Positions 35,084 through 44,411 of a stretch of DNA of 64,000 nt are shown in pieces (within the stretch, counting starts at the first letter, position 1; every line of letters begins with the position of its first letter). The notes beneath the pieces are model-generated. The model did no database searches and was not told the origin of the DNA. It saw nothing but the letters and a program-made list of their open reading frames with translations. Origin of the DNA: Pseudomonas paraglycinae (GTDB lineage: Bacteria; Pseudomonadota; Gammaproteobacteria; Pseudomonadales; Pseudomonadaceae); assembly GCF_021601625.1 (NCBI RefSeq), contig NZ_BQHR01000015.1, positions 1 to 64,000 on the forward strand. Reading direction: 5' to 3'. Both the position numbers and the translations under genes were made by a program.

Positions 35084-38000
35084 TCAGAGCCGGCGTTTGC
35101 GGTTGAGCGTCGGAATGGTGGTTTGCGGCACCTCCAGCTGTTTTGCCTGCGCCGAGGTTTGCGCCGCCAGCGCGGCCAGAGTCGGCTGGCTGAACAGCGT
35201 TCGCGCATCGACGTGCAGCCCGGCCTGACGCATGCGCGCCACCAGACTGACCGCCAGCAACGAATGCCCGCCGAGTTCGAAGAAGTGGTCGTTGCGCCCG
35301 ACCTGCTCCAGTTGCAGCACTTCGGCCCAGATCTGCGCCAGCCGGATTTCGACTTCGCCCTCGGGCGCCTCGTAGCGGCGACTGAGCACCGCCTCTGCCC
35401 CCGGTGCCGGCAAAGCCTTGCGGTCGACCTTGTCGTTCGGGGTCAGGGGCAATGCGTCGAGCTTCACGTAAGCACCCGGCGCCATGTACTCCGGCAAGCG
35501 CTCAAGCACGTGTGAGCGCAAGGTTTCGATGGGAGGCGCGTCGAAGCCTTCGCGCACGGTGAAATACGCCACCAGTCGCTCGTCACGCACCAGCACCACC
35601 GCTTCACGCACCGCCGGGTGCTCGATCAGCCGCGCTTCGATTTCCCCCGGTTCCAGACGCAAGCCGCGCAGCTTGATCTGGAAGTCGTTGCGGCCGAGGA
35701 ATTCAAGGTTGCCGTCCGCCCGGTAGCGCACCAGATCGCCGGTGCGGTACAAGCGATCACCGGCCACGAACGGGCTGTCGATGAAGCGCTCGGCCTGCAT
35801 GTCCGGCAACCCCAGATAACCCCGCGCGACCCCGACCCCGCCGATGTGCAAATGTCCGCTGACACCGAACGGCACCGGTTGATCGTGGGCATCCAGCACG
35901 TAGAGTCGGGTGTTGCTCAAGGCCTTACCGATTGGCACCACGGCTTCCGGCACCGGTTGATCCGGTTCCAGCGTCCAGCCGGTGCTGTCGACCGTGGTTT
36001 CGGTCGGGCCATAGACGTTATGCAGACGCACCCACGGCAGGCGCTCGCGGACGCGCCGGGCCAGTGCGGCGGTCAGTTCACCGCCACCGTTGAGCACGTC
36101 AGTCAGGCTGGTGCACTGGCTGACATCGTCCTGTTCGATGAACTGTTGCAGCAGCGCCGGCACGAACTTGACCACGGTGATCTGCCGTTCGCGAATCACC
36201 TGGGTGACATAGGCCGAATCGCGGTTGCCGTCGGGCCGCGCCAGCACCAGCCGCAGGCCGGAACACAGCGGCCAGAAAATCTCCCACACCGAACTGTCGA
36301 AGCTGAACGGGGCCTTCTGCAACAGCGCGCCATGTTCGGTCGGCGGACTGATCTGCGAGCCCCAGTGCACCATGTTGCAAGCGCTTCGATGCTCGATCAT
36401 CACGCCCTTCGGCGTGCCGGTGGAGCCCGAGGTGTAGATCATGTAGGCCAGGTTCGCAGCGCTCAGACCCGGTATTTTCAGGTTGTCGGCGGACGCGTGC
36501 TGCCAGGTGCAACGGTCGAAATCGATGACCGGCACACCCGGCTCGCCCAACAGATTGCGGGTGGTCTCGTGTACCAGCACCGCCACCGGAGCGCTGTCCT
36601 GCAGCATGTAATGCAGGCGTTCCAGCGGATAGTCGGGATCCAGCGGCACGTACGCGCCGCCTGCCTTGAGAATGCCGAGCAGGCCGACTATCAGATCCAG
36701 GCTGCGTTCGACACAGATCGCCACTCGCGAATCGGGCTGTACACCGTGCTCACGTAGATGATGCGCCAGACGGTTGGCCTGCTCATTCAGTTGACGATAG
36801 GTCAGTTGCTGCTCGCCAGCCTGCAATGCGATGGCGTCGGGTCTGCGCTGTACTTGTTGTTCGAACAACACCTGAAGCGGCTGATCGAGCGAGCAATCGA
36901 CTTCGCTGGCATTGAACTCGACCAGCAATTGCTCAAGCTCCGCCGTCGTCAGGATCGACAAGCGATTCAGCGGCTGTTGCGGAGTTTGCTCCAGCGCATC
37001 CACCAGCGTCTGCAACGCGGTTTGCACGTAGTCGCCGATGCGCTGCGCACCGATGCTCATCAGGGTTCGCGTGGTGATCTGCAAAGCGCTGCCCAGATCA
37101 TCGACGCTCAGGGTCAGCGGGTAGTTGGTGCGTTCTTCGTTCTCCAGGGTCTGAATGCCTTGCCAGGCTGGGTCCGACGCTGCTTCCTGCGCCTCAAGGT
37201 CGGTGTGCCGATAGTTGAGCAACGCACTGAACAGCGGCGCCGGCGACGCAACGCCGCTGCAACGCTGGGCCAGCGCCAGTGACGCATGTTCGTGCCCGAG
37301 CAAATCGGTCAGTCGGGCGTGGGTGAGCAGCACCGCATCGCGCGCGCCTCGGTTCATGTCCACCCGCAATGGCAAGGTGTTGATGAACACGCCCAGCGCC
37401 CGGTCGGCGCCCTCGCCGCCTTGCATGCGGCCCATAAAAACGCTGCCGAACACCACGTGCTCCTGCCCCGACGTCGCTGCCAGCACCTGCGCCCAAGCCA
37501 GGTGAATCAGGCTGGCCACGCTGACGCCCGCCTGTCGCGCCTGAAGGCGCAAACGCCGATCCAATTCCGGCGCAAGCGTGCGTACGGCTTCATCGATACC
37601 GCGCCCGTCGCCCTGCACATCCTGCAAACCGAACGGCAAGGTCGGCTCGTCGATGTCGGCGAGCATCTCGCGGAAGAACGCTTCATGTTCCCGTTCGCTG
37701 ACTCCAAGCCGGGTCTGGGCCACGTAATTGCGATACGGCACCGCTGGCGGCAAGGGCTCACTCAGCCCAAGCAAGTTGGCGCGCATTTCATGACGCAGGA
37801 CTTCCAGCGCGATGTGATCCAGCGCCAGGTGATGAAACAACAGAATTGCCACGATCCGCCCATGAGCCGGGTCGCGGGCATACATCAGCCGGATCAGCGG
37901 CGCCTGACTGACGTCGATGCGATAACGCCGGGCATCGAAGCGCTCGTGCAATTGAGTGAGGACATCGCCCTCGGCCGGCTCGAGGGTGATTTCCTGTACC

Positions 38001-41000
38001 GGGAGTTCGGCTTCGCGCCAGACCACCTGCACCGGGTTGGTCAAGCCTTCCCATACCACGGCGGTACGCAGGATATCGTGGCGCGCCATGACCTGACGCA
38101 GCGCCGCCGCATAGGCCTCGACCCGCTCGACACTGTCGAACGCCAGCTGCGACTGCAGCAGGTACGGATCACCCTGCGCGGCGGTGATGTGGTGATAAAG
38201 AATGCCTTCCTGCAACGGCGCCAACGGATAAATATCCTGCACGTTGGCCGCCCCGCCCGGCACCGTGGCGATGATCCGGTCGAGGGTGGCCTGATCCAGT
38301 TCAACCAACGGCAACAGGTCCGGCGTAATCCGCGTGCAACCTTGCGGAATGCGGTTGGCCGGCACTTCGACCTCGCGGCCACTGCCCACCGACGCGGCCA
38401 GTGCCGCCAGGGTCGGCTGGCCAAACAGCACGCGCACATCGCTGCTCATGCCGAGCTGGCGCATGCGTTCGATCAGGTTGACCGCCAGCAACGAGTGCCC
38501 GCCGAGTTCAAAGAAGTGATCGTGACGCCCGACCTTTTCGACTTGCAGCACCTCGGCCCATATCTGCGCCAGGAGGATTTCGACGTCGCCTTGCGGGGCT
38601 TCATATTCGCGGCGGATCAACGCCTCCGGCCCCGGCGCCGGCAACGCCTGACGATCCAGTTTGCCGTTGGCCGTCAGCGGCAGCGCCGTCAGGCGCACGT
38701 AGGCCGATGGCAGCATCGCGCTGGGCAGACGGGTCTTGAGGTGAGCATGCAGCTGCGTGATATCCAGCGGCTGGCGTTCGGTGAACCAGGCCAGCAATTG
38801 CCCGTCGCGCACCTGCACCACCGCATCGCGCACGGATTCATGGCTGCTCAAAGCGGCTTCGATCTCACCGGGCTCGATGCGCACGCCACGGATCTTCACC
38901 TGATCGTCGTTGCGGCCCAGATACTCGATGGTGCCGTCCGGGCGCCAGCGTGCGAGGTCGCCGGTGCGGTACATCCGCGCATTGGGCTGGCGGCTGAAAG
39001 GATCGTCGAGAAAGCGTTCGGCGGTCAGCTCCGGCCGGTTGAAGTAACCCCGCGCCACCCCGGCGCCACCGACGTACAGCTCGCCGGCCACGCCAATCGG
39101 CACCGGACGCTGCCGGTCATCCAGCAGATAGGCCGTGGCATTGCTCACGGGTTTGCCGATGTGCAGCGCCCGGCCCGGTTCGATTCGGCCCGAGGTGGCG
39201 ACCACTGTCGCTTCGGTCGGGCCGTAGTTGTTGATCACCGCGAACGTCTGCTCGCGATTGAACTGGCGCAGTCGATCACCGCCGATCAGCAGTGTGCGCA
39301 GGGTCGGGTGTTCGAGGTGACGGCTGAAGGCGTACTCGGCAATCGGGGTCGGCAGAAAACTCACGTCCAGCGGTTGCGCACGCCACCAGTCGAGCAGCGC
39401 GTCGATGTCTTCGCCGCCGTCACGGGACGGCGCCAGGTGCAGGGTCGCGCCAGCACACAGCGCGGGCCAGACTTCCCAGGCCATGGCGTCGAAGCCGAAG
39501 CCGGCGAGACTTGAAGTGTGGCAACCGGCGCTCAGGTCGAAGGCCGTGCAATGCCAGTCGACCAGATTCGATAACGTGTGATGCTCGACCATCACGCCCT
39601 TGGGCTGGCCGGTGGAGCCGGAGGTGTAGATCACGTAGGCCAGATGTGCAGTGGTCAGACCCGAAGCATCAGGGTTGAGATCGTTGATCGGCCAGGCACG
39701 CGAATCGATTTCAATCACCGGCACGTCAAGCACCGGCAAACGTTCGCGCAGATCGTGCTGGGTCAGGACCACGACCGGAGCAGTGTCGCGCAATAAATAG
39801 CTCAGCCGCTCCGCAGGATGAGCCGGATCGACCGGTACATAACCGGCGCCGGACTTGAGAATCGCCAGCAGCGCGACCAGCGTGTCCAGCCCTCGGCGGG
39901 CGACGAGCGCCACGCGGTCATCGGGTCGCACACCGAGCCCGATCAAATGATGGGCCAGGGCGTTGGCCTGTCGGTTCAGCTCGGCATAGGTCAGCCGTTG
40001 TCCTCGGGATTCAGCCGCTACCGCATCCGGTCGTGTCGCCGCTTGCGTTTCGATGCGCTGGTGAATGGTCAGGTTTTGAGGGTATTGCGCGCGTGTGTCG
40101 TTCCACTGCTGCAAGAGCGCCGATTCGGTCGGCAGGCTCAGGCTGAAATCACCCACCATCAGCGCCGGGTCTTCAAGCCCCTGCTCCAGCACCCACAGCA
40201 AGCGCCCGCTCAGCGCCGCGATTTCTTCGGCGTCAAAGTAGGCCTCGTTGTACACCATGTACAAACTGTCCTCGTAGTCACCACGGCTGCTCAGCAGGTG
40301 CACCGACAACGGCGTGCCCTCTGCGTGGTTCGACACTTTGACCACCCGCCCCTGCGCCTCGCCGTAGCGGTATTCATGCGCATCGCGCTCATAGGACACG
40401 GTCACTTCGAACAACTGCGAGCGATCCTCGCGCAGCAAGCCGAGGGCACGGTTCATTTCGCTCAAGGGAAAACGCTGGTGGCGAAAGTCTTTTTTCAACT
40501 CGTCGTGAATCGCCTTGACCAGCGTCTTGAATGACAACTCGCGGCCAAACCCCATGCGCACCGCGCTGACCTGGGTGAACAGCCCCAGGGTCGATTTGAA
40601 CCGGGCGCCGGAGCGGTTGAGCAGCGGCACGCCCACCACCCATTCGTCACGCTGGGCGCTGCGGCTGAAATACACATGGATCGCTGCCAGCAACACATGA
40701 AACGCCGACGCGCCGTACTCTCGGGCCACCTGCTTCATGCGCTCGTGCAAGCGAGCCGGAAAGACTTGCGAGAAAATCCGGGTCGGTGCCGCAGCGCTGG
40801 CAAAGCGTTCCTGATAGCGCGGCAACAACAGCGGCTCGGGCCGATGTTGGTATTTGTCCAGCCAATACGCCCGGTCACGGGCGTAACGGTCGGACTGAAA
40901 ATACCGCGCATCGTCACGGATGAAATCGACATAGGACGGCGCCGAATCGGGCGGCAATTGCCCGAGCGCCAGCGCGTTGTAAATCTCGTCGAGGGATTTG

Positions 41001-41503
41001 AGCATCTCGCCGAAACCCCAGCCATCGACGATCAGGTGATGGGCCTGGAGTGACAGCCAATGGCAGTCGTCATCGAGCCAGAGCAGACGAAACCGGAACA
41101 ACGGCCCGCCGTCCAGCGTAAACAGCTGCTCGATGTTTTCCTGCGTCAGTTGGCGCGCTGCGGCGTATGGATCGGGATGGCTGCGTAAATCGTGCACCGG
41201 CATCGGCACCGGCATGGACCTGGCAAAACGCTGCAACGGCAGCCCATCATCGCCGGCCCCCGGCAGCAGGCTGGTGCGCATCGCGTCATGCCGGGCCACG
41301 AGCCCTTCAAGCGCTGCCTGCATCAGCGCCGGATCCAGCGACCCGGTCAGTTCGACATAGCCACCGATGTTGTACATCGGCGAATTCCCCTGACGCAGTT
41401 GGTCGAGCCAGATGTCACGCTGCGCAGCGGTCAACGGGAAGGCCTCGGAGATCGCGGACAGACCGTCCGCCGCATCGGCAGCAAATTGGTTCATAAGATC
41501 CAT
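35084..41503 (-). CDS. banA: lipopeptide NRPS A: lipo-initiation, modules 1-2
   Basis: Protein of 2,139 residues. An N-terminal starter C domain (FPLTAAQRDIWLDQL near 22, HHLIVDGWG near 155) lacks the upstream LYHH motif and should join a 3-hydroxy fatty acid to residue 1. A1 (about 475-960) has code DAWFLGNVVK, Leu. T1 serine is near 1003. C2 is a dual C/E domain (LYHHITAAQGDPY near 1100, HHLALDH near 1225). A2 (about 1550-2030) has code DSWKLGVVDK, read as an acidic residue with Asp/Glu unresolved. T2 is near 2075. No docking or TE domain is at the C-terminus. ATG 41503 (or 41494) is used, with weak ribosome-binding signals. First gene of the operon, divergent from a LuxR gene across 481 bp. 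The name banA is by analogy with bananamide synthetases. Confidence 0.93.
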   Translation of the reverse strand: MDLMNQFAADAADGLSAISEAFPLTAAQRDIWLDQLRQGNSPMYNIGGYVELTGSLDPALMQAALEGLVARHDAMRTSLLPGAGDDGLPLQRFARSMPVPMPVHDLRSHPDPYAAARQLTQENIEQLFTLDGGPLFRFRLLWLDDDCHWLSLQAHHLIVDGWGFGEMLKSLDEIYNALALGQLPPDSAPSYVDFIRDDARYFQSDRYARDRAYWLDKYQHRPEPLLLPRYQERFASAAAPTRIFSQVFPARLHERMKQVAREYGASAFHVLLAAIHVYFSRSAQRDEWVVGVPLLNRSGARFKSTLGLFTQVSAVRMGFGRELSFKTLVKAIHDELKKDFRHQRFPLSEMNRALGLLREDRSQLFEVTVSYERDAHEYRYGEAQGRVVKVSNHAEGTPLSVHLLSSRGDYEDSLYMVYNEAYFDAEEIAALSGRLLWVLEQGLEDPALMVGDFSLSLPTESALLQQWNDTRAQYPQNLTIHQRIETQAATRPDAVAAESRGQRLTYAELNRQANALAHHLIGLGVRPDDRVALVARRGLDTLVALLAILKSGAGYVPVDPAHPAERLSYLLRDTAPVVVLTQHDLRERLPVLDVPVIEIDSRAWPINDLNPDASGLTTAHLAYVIYTSGSTGQPKGVMVEHHTLSNLVDWHCTAFDLSAGCHTSSLAGFGFDAMAWEVWPALCAGATLHLAPSRDGGEDIDALLDWWRAQPLDVSFLPTPIAEYAFSRHLEHPTLRTLLIGGDRLRQFNREQTFAVINNYGPTEATVVATSGRIEPGRALHIGKPVSNATAYLLDDRQRPVPIGVAGELYVGGAGVARGYFNRPELTAERFLDDPFSRQPNARMYRTGDLARWRPDGTIEYLGRNDDQVKIRGVRIEPGEIEAALSSHESVRDAVVQVRDGQLLAWFTERQPLDITQLHAHLKTRLPSAMLPSAYVRLTALPLTANGKLDRQALPAPGPEALIRREYEAPQGDVEILLAQIWAEVLQVEKVGRHDHFFELGGHSLLAVNLIERMRQLGMSSDVRVLFGQPTLAALAASVGSGREVEVPANRIPQGCTRITPDLLPLVELDQATLDRIIATVPGGAANVQDIYPLAPLQEGILYHHITAAQGDPYLLQSQLAFDSVERVEAYAAALRQVMARHDILRTAVVWEGLTNPVQVVWREAELPVQEITLEPAEGDVLTQLHERFDARRYRIDVSQAPLIRLMYARDPAHGRIVAILLFHHLALDHIALEVLRHEMRANLLGLSEPLPPAVPYRNYVAQTRLGVSEREHEAFFREMLADIDEPTLPFGLQDVQGDGRGIDEAVRTLAPELDRRLRLQARQAGVSVASLIHLAWAQVLAATSGQEHVVFGSVFMGRMQGGEGADRALGVFINTLPLRVDMNRGARDAVLLTHARLTDLLGHEHASLALAQRCSGVASPAPLFSALLNYRHTDLEAQEAASDPAWQGIQTLENEERTNYPLTLSVDDLGSALQITTRTLMSIGAQRIGDYVQTALQTLVDALEQTPQQPLNRLSILTTAELEQLLVEFNASEVDCSLDQPLQVLFEQQVQRRPDAIALQAGEQQLTYRQLNEQANRLAHHLREHGVQPDSRVAICVERSLDLIVGLLGILKAGGAYVPLDPDYPLERLHYMLQDSAPVAVLVHETTRNLLGEPGVPVIDFDRCTWQHASADNLKIPGLSAANLAYMIYTSGSTGTPKGVMIEHRSACNMVHWGSQISPPTEHGALLQKAPFSFDSSVWEIFWPLCSGLRLVLARPDGNRDSAYVTQVIRERQITVVKFVPALLQQFIEQDDVSQCTSLTDVLNGGGELTAALARRVRERLPWVRLHNVYGPTETTVDSTGWTLEPDQPVPEAVVPIGKALSNTRLYVLDAHDQPVPFGVSGHLHIGGVGVARGYLGLPDMQAERFIDSPFVAGDRLYRTGDLVRYRADGNLEFLGRNDFQIKLRGLRLEPGEIEARLIEHPAVREAVVLVRDERLVAYFTVREGFDAPPIETLRSHVLERLPEYMAPGAYVKLDALPLTPNDKVDRKALPAPGAEAVLSRRYEAPEGEVEIRLAQIWAEVLQLEQVGRNDHFFELGGHSLLAVSLVARMRQAGLHVDARTLFSQPTLAALAAQTSAQAKQLEVPQTTIPTLNRKRRL

Positions 41504-41661
41504 CTCACGTGATTTGGCGCGTATTCAAGCATCGGCCCCGAAACCCGCGTGACACGTAAAACCCGGACAACACTCCCCACTTTGTACAGCTGTGCGAGCC
41601 AACAGGGCCTGAGAAGTCAGCGATTTCCCTAAAAGTTCGGAAAGAAATGACTGAAAATCCT

Positions 41662-41670
41662 GTAGGACAA
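41662..41670. promoter_or_regulatory. candidate regulator site, direct repeat copy 1
   Basis: GTAGGACAA inside CCTGTAGGACAAT, an exact 9-nt match to 41,857-41,865 and nearer to the NRPS A start (about 160 bp upstream). A possible half-site for the flanking LuxR regulators. Inferred only from repetition. Confidence 0.3.
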
Positions 41671-41847
41671 TCGCCACACTTGCCTGCCCGCTAGCGTCCC
41701 GCACTGACGGGTGCGGCGGTCCGATCCCCGGATTTCGGGATTCGTACTAGACCGTACAGTCACGGACTACGCGACCTTGCACATTCACCTGACAGAAACG
41801 TGACGCCATTTTTTCGGAAATGGTGGCACTTTGTGTCCCTGTTTTCC

Positions 41848-41865
41848 CCTACAGACGTAGGACAA
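41848..41865. promoter_or_regulatory. candidate operator: CCTAC-N4-GTAGG with GTAGGACAA
   Basis: The inverted repeat CCTAC-AGAC-GTAGG (41,848-41,861) merges into the second GTAGGACAA copy. It lies about 120 bp upstream of luxR and about 345 bp upstream of NRPS A. The dyad plus the repeated sequence suggest a binding site for a dimeric regulator, plausibly one of the cluster's LuxR proteins. Confidence 0.35.
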
Positions 41866-41976
41866 ATGCATAGGCTTAAATCCCGCTCCAGACGATTTCA
41901 AGGAGAAAAGACTGGGTGGGCGCTTCAGGGGTGCATGCACGGCAGACGATTCGGCAATGGCTCTAAATCAGGGATG

Positions 41977-41986
41977 ACAAGGATAT
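41977..41986 (+). promoter_or_regulatory. RsmA/RsmE binding motif on the A-side luxR start
   Basis: ACAAGGATAT matches nine of ten positions of (A/U)CANGGANG(U/A) and overlaps both the AAGGA and the ATG at 41,985. Occupancy by an Rsm protein would mask the start codon. The fellow regulator at 9,594 has a similar site. Confidence 0.5.
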
Positions 41987-42779
41987 GAATCTGACCGGCA
42001 GTCTTCGCAACATGGAAAATCCGCACTTTTATTGGCAGCTGGGGGAGTTGATCGCCAGCACCGGCAACGAGCGTTTTGCCACGAATATGTTCCAGTTGGT
42101 CGACAACCTCGTACCCGTCAATCGCGTCCATCTCAGTGAGTGGACCCTGGATGAACGGGAATCCAGCGTGGTCGAGATCAAGGCGTTGGGCAGTGCCGGT
42201 TTGCCGGACACCTTTCCGCCCCCGGATCCGTTGCAGCACCCGGACGACCACCCGCTGCTGCAACAGATGATCGAGATGAACGACTCGCTACTGATTCAAC
42301 TGAAAGCCTCGCTCCAGCATCGACACCCGCACCACAGCGTCCACCAATGCAATCTGGTGTCTCGCACGTCCAATCGCCGTTGCGTCATTTCGTTCTACCG
42401 TCCCCACACGCATCGGGTGTTTTCCCTGCCGGAGCTGTCGTTTCTCAAGCGCCTGTCCGACACCCTGTTGCCCTTGATCGAGCGCCACGCGCACATCAGT
42501 CGACAAGCCATCGCCCGCCAACCCCGCGCGCCACAAGCCGATCAACCCCAGACGCCGTTGCAACAGGTGTTCGACGAACGCCTGGCGTTGGGCGACATCA
42601 CATTGTCGGTGCGCGAGAAAGAAGTCTGCCTGGGTCTGCTGACCGGCGGCACCGTGCCGCAGATGGCGGAAAAGCTGCGAGTCAAGAACAGCTCGATCGA
42701 GACCTACCTCAAGCGCGCGGCCGCCAAGCTTGGGGTCAGCGGGCGACACGGTCTGGCGAAATGGATGGCCGGGGCCTGA
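41985..42779 (+). CDS. LuxR-type regulator of lipopeptide biosynthesis (A side)
   Basis: Transcription factor of 264 residues with a C-terminal LuxR helix-turn-helix ([20 protein letters not shown], then [19 protein letters not shown], about residues 205-252). The N-terminal half aligns with the other cluster regulator and has no obvious autoinducer-binding domain. It is divergent from NRPS A, the place held by the pathway activator in viscosin, massetolide and related clusters, and it should activate the NRPS operon. ATG 41,985 is used, though its AAGGA is unusually close. An in-frame ATG nine codons later (MENPHFYW) has no better signal. Confidence 0.88.
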   Translation: MNLTGSLRNMENPHFYWQLGELIASTGNERFATNMFQLVDNLVPVNRVHLSEWTLDERESSVVEIKALGSAGLPDTFPPPDPLQHPDDHPLLQQMIEMNDSLLIQLKASLQHRHPHHSVHQCNLVSRTSNRRCVISFYRPHTHRVFSLPELSFLKRLSDTLLPLIERHAHISRQAIARQPRAPQADQPQTPLQQVFDERLALGDITLSVREKEVCLGLLTGGTVPQMAEKLRVKNSSIETYLKRAAAKLGVSGRHGLAKWMAGA

Positions 42780-42841
42780 TCCGGCGTTTTTCTCATCACG
42801 GGCGCCCGGCGTCCGCTCTCATTCGTGAACGAGGCTGTTTG

Positions 42842-44260
42842 ATGTTCAGATTGCCGATTTCCCTGCTGTCCGCTGCGCTGCTGCTGGGCGGTTGCTCGTT
42901 GATTCCCGATTACCAGCGACCGGCATCGCCGAGCGCTGCGCAGTATCCGCAAGGTCCGGCGTATGCCGCGCAATCCCCGGCCACTCTGCGCCTCGAGGAC
43001 TGGCGCGCGCTGTTCAATGACCCGGCGTTGCAGCAATTGATTGAAAGCGCGCTGGTCAACAATCGCGATCTGCGGGTAGCTGCCCTGAATGTCGAGGCGT
43101 TTCAGGCGCAATACCGCATCCAGCGCGCCGACCTGCTGCCGGCGGTGTCGGCCAACGCCAACGAGCTGCGTCAGCGGCTGCCGTCCAGCGTGACCCGCAC
43201 CAAGGCGGCGATCACCTCGACCTACTCGGTGAATCTGGGCATCAGCGCCTATGAACTGGACTTCTTCGGCAGGGTGCGCAGCCTCAGCGAGCAGGCGCTG
43301 CTGACCTGGCTGTCCACCGAAGAGGCCCGGCGCAGTGCGCAATTGAGTCTGGTGGCCAACGTCGCCAACGCGTACCTGACCTGGCGCGCCGATCAGGAGT
43401 TGCTGGCGCTGGCCCGGGAAACGCTGGCCGCCGACGAACGAAGCCTGCACCTGACCACCCGCAACCGCGAGGCCGGCAAGTCCTCGGCGCTGGATCAGAT
43501 TCAGGCGCAGACCAGTGTCGACAGCACCCGCGCGAGCCTGGCCCGTTATCAGCGTCAGGTCGCCCAGGACTTGAACAGCCTGACGCTGCTGGTGGGTGCG
43601 CCAGTGTCGGAAAACCTGCCGGCGCGTCCGCTGGACAGTGATCTGGTGGCAACCGTGCCGGCCGGACTGCCCTCGGACTTGCTGCAACGCCGGCCGGACA
43701 TTCTCCAGGCCGAATACAAACTGCGCGCCGCCAATGCCAACATTGGCGCGGCGCGGGCGGCGTTTTTCCCGAGTGTCAGCCTGACCGCCAATGCCGGGAC
43801 ATCCAGCCGCGATCTGTCCGGGCTGTTCAAGGGCGGCTCCGGTGCCTGGACATTCCAGCCGCAGATCAACCTGCCGATCTTCAGCGCCGGCAGTCTGTGC
43901 GCCAGCCTGGATTACGCGAAGCTGCAGAAGGACATCAGCGTCGCCGAGTACGAAAAGACCATTCAGACGGCATTCCAGGAAGTGTCCGACGGCCTCGCGG
44001 CGCGCCAGACCTACGAACAGCAACTCCAGGCCCAACGCGATCTGGTGCAGGCGACCCAGGATTACTACGACATGGCGCAGCACCGCTATCGAAGCGGCGT
44101 CGACAGCAGCCTGACGTTCCTCGATGCCCAGCGTTCGCTGTTCAGTTCCCAGCAAGGGCTGATTACCGATCGGTTGGCGCAGTTGGTGGCGCAAGTGAAT
44201 CTGTACACCGCGCTGGGTGGTGGCTGGAGCCCGGTCGAGCCGCTTCCACCATCGCCTTGA
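42842..44260 (+). CDS. NodT-family outer-membrane efflux lipoprotein
   Basis: TolC-like outer-membrane channel of 472 residues. A lipoprotein signal peptide ends in the lipobox LLGGC (Cys near residue 18). Two repeated outer-membrane-efflux domains follow (about 60-250 and 265-465), with the family landmarks ELDFFGRVR near 140, [20 protein letters not shown] near 285 and [18 protein letters not shown] near 420. The open frame extends upstream, but ATG 42,842 has GAGG 7 nt before it and gives the signal peptide. It most likely completes a MacA-MacB-NodT tripartite lipopeptide exporter, although it is separated from macAB by the three NRPS genes. Co-directional with luxR, 62 bp downstream. Confidence 0.92.
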   Translation: MFRLPISLLSAALLLGGCSLIPDYQRPASPSAAQYPQGPAYAAQSPATLRLEDWRALFNDPALQQLIESALVNNRDLRVAALNVEAFQAQYRIQRADLLPAVSANANELRQRLPSSVTRTKAAITSTYSVNLGISAYELDFFGRVRSLSEQALLTWLSTEEARRSAQLSLVANVANAYLTWRADQELLALARETLAADERSLHLTTRNREAGKSSALDQIQAQTSVDSTRASLARYQRQVAQDLNSLTLLVGAPVSENLPARPLDSDLVATVPAGLPSDLLQRRPDILQAEYKLRAANANIGAARAAFFPSVSLTANAGTSSRDLSGLFKGGSGAWTFQPQINLPIFSAGSLCASLDYAKLQKDISVAEYEKTIQTAFQEVSDGLAARQTYEQQLQAQRDLVQATQDYYDMAQHRYRSGVDSSLTFLDAQRSLFSSQQGLITDRLAQLVAQVNLYTALGGGWSPVEPLPPSP

Positions 44261-44334
44261 GTCATTTTTTCTTACACCTTTTGTCGCCTGTTCCGACATT
44301 GACAGGTGATCAAAAACCGACCTGCCGGATCATT

Positions 44335-44363
44335 TTGGTATCATGCGCCGCTTTTACGGTTAA
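44335..44363 (+). promoter_or_regulatory. candidate extended -10 promoter before the copper-chaperone operon
   Basis: TTGGTATCAT contains the extended -10 pattern TGn-TATCAT and is followed by GCGCCGCTTTTACGGTTAA. A closely similar block occurs at 48,573-48,607 before the LtaS-like gene. No good -35 is seen, as is common for extended -10 promoters. Confidence 0.45.
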
Positions 44364-44411
44364 CCCCCCCGCCTGTCCTGCCGACCGGCGGGCTCCAAAG
44401 GGCGGTATGAA

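Larger units (their letters stand above)
41504..41984. promoter_or_regulatory. divergent control region of NRPS A and luxR
   Basis: A 481-bp gene-free region that must hold the NRPS operon promoter (leftward) and the luxR promoter (rightward). It contains a 9-bp direct repeat GTAGGACAA, an inverted repeat CCTAC-N4-GTAGG, and a dyad GATCCC...GGGATT near 41,732-41,754. No unambiguous sigma70 promoter was identified. Confidence 0.6.

Noticed and set aside
13700-41400. Many long open frames on the plus strand opposite the NRPS genes (for example about 15,697-17,562 and 29,586-32,273)
   Set aside because: They are antisense shadows of high-GC codon usage in the NRPS genes, recur at the same relative place in each module, lack ribosome-binding sites and show no recognisable domains.
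41494-41515. Possible Rsm site at the NRPS A start (GATGGATC)
   Set aside because: It has GGA but lacks the CA before it and the G after it, so it is a much poorer match than the sites at the two luxR genes.
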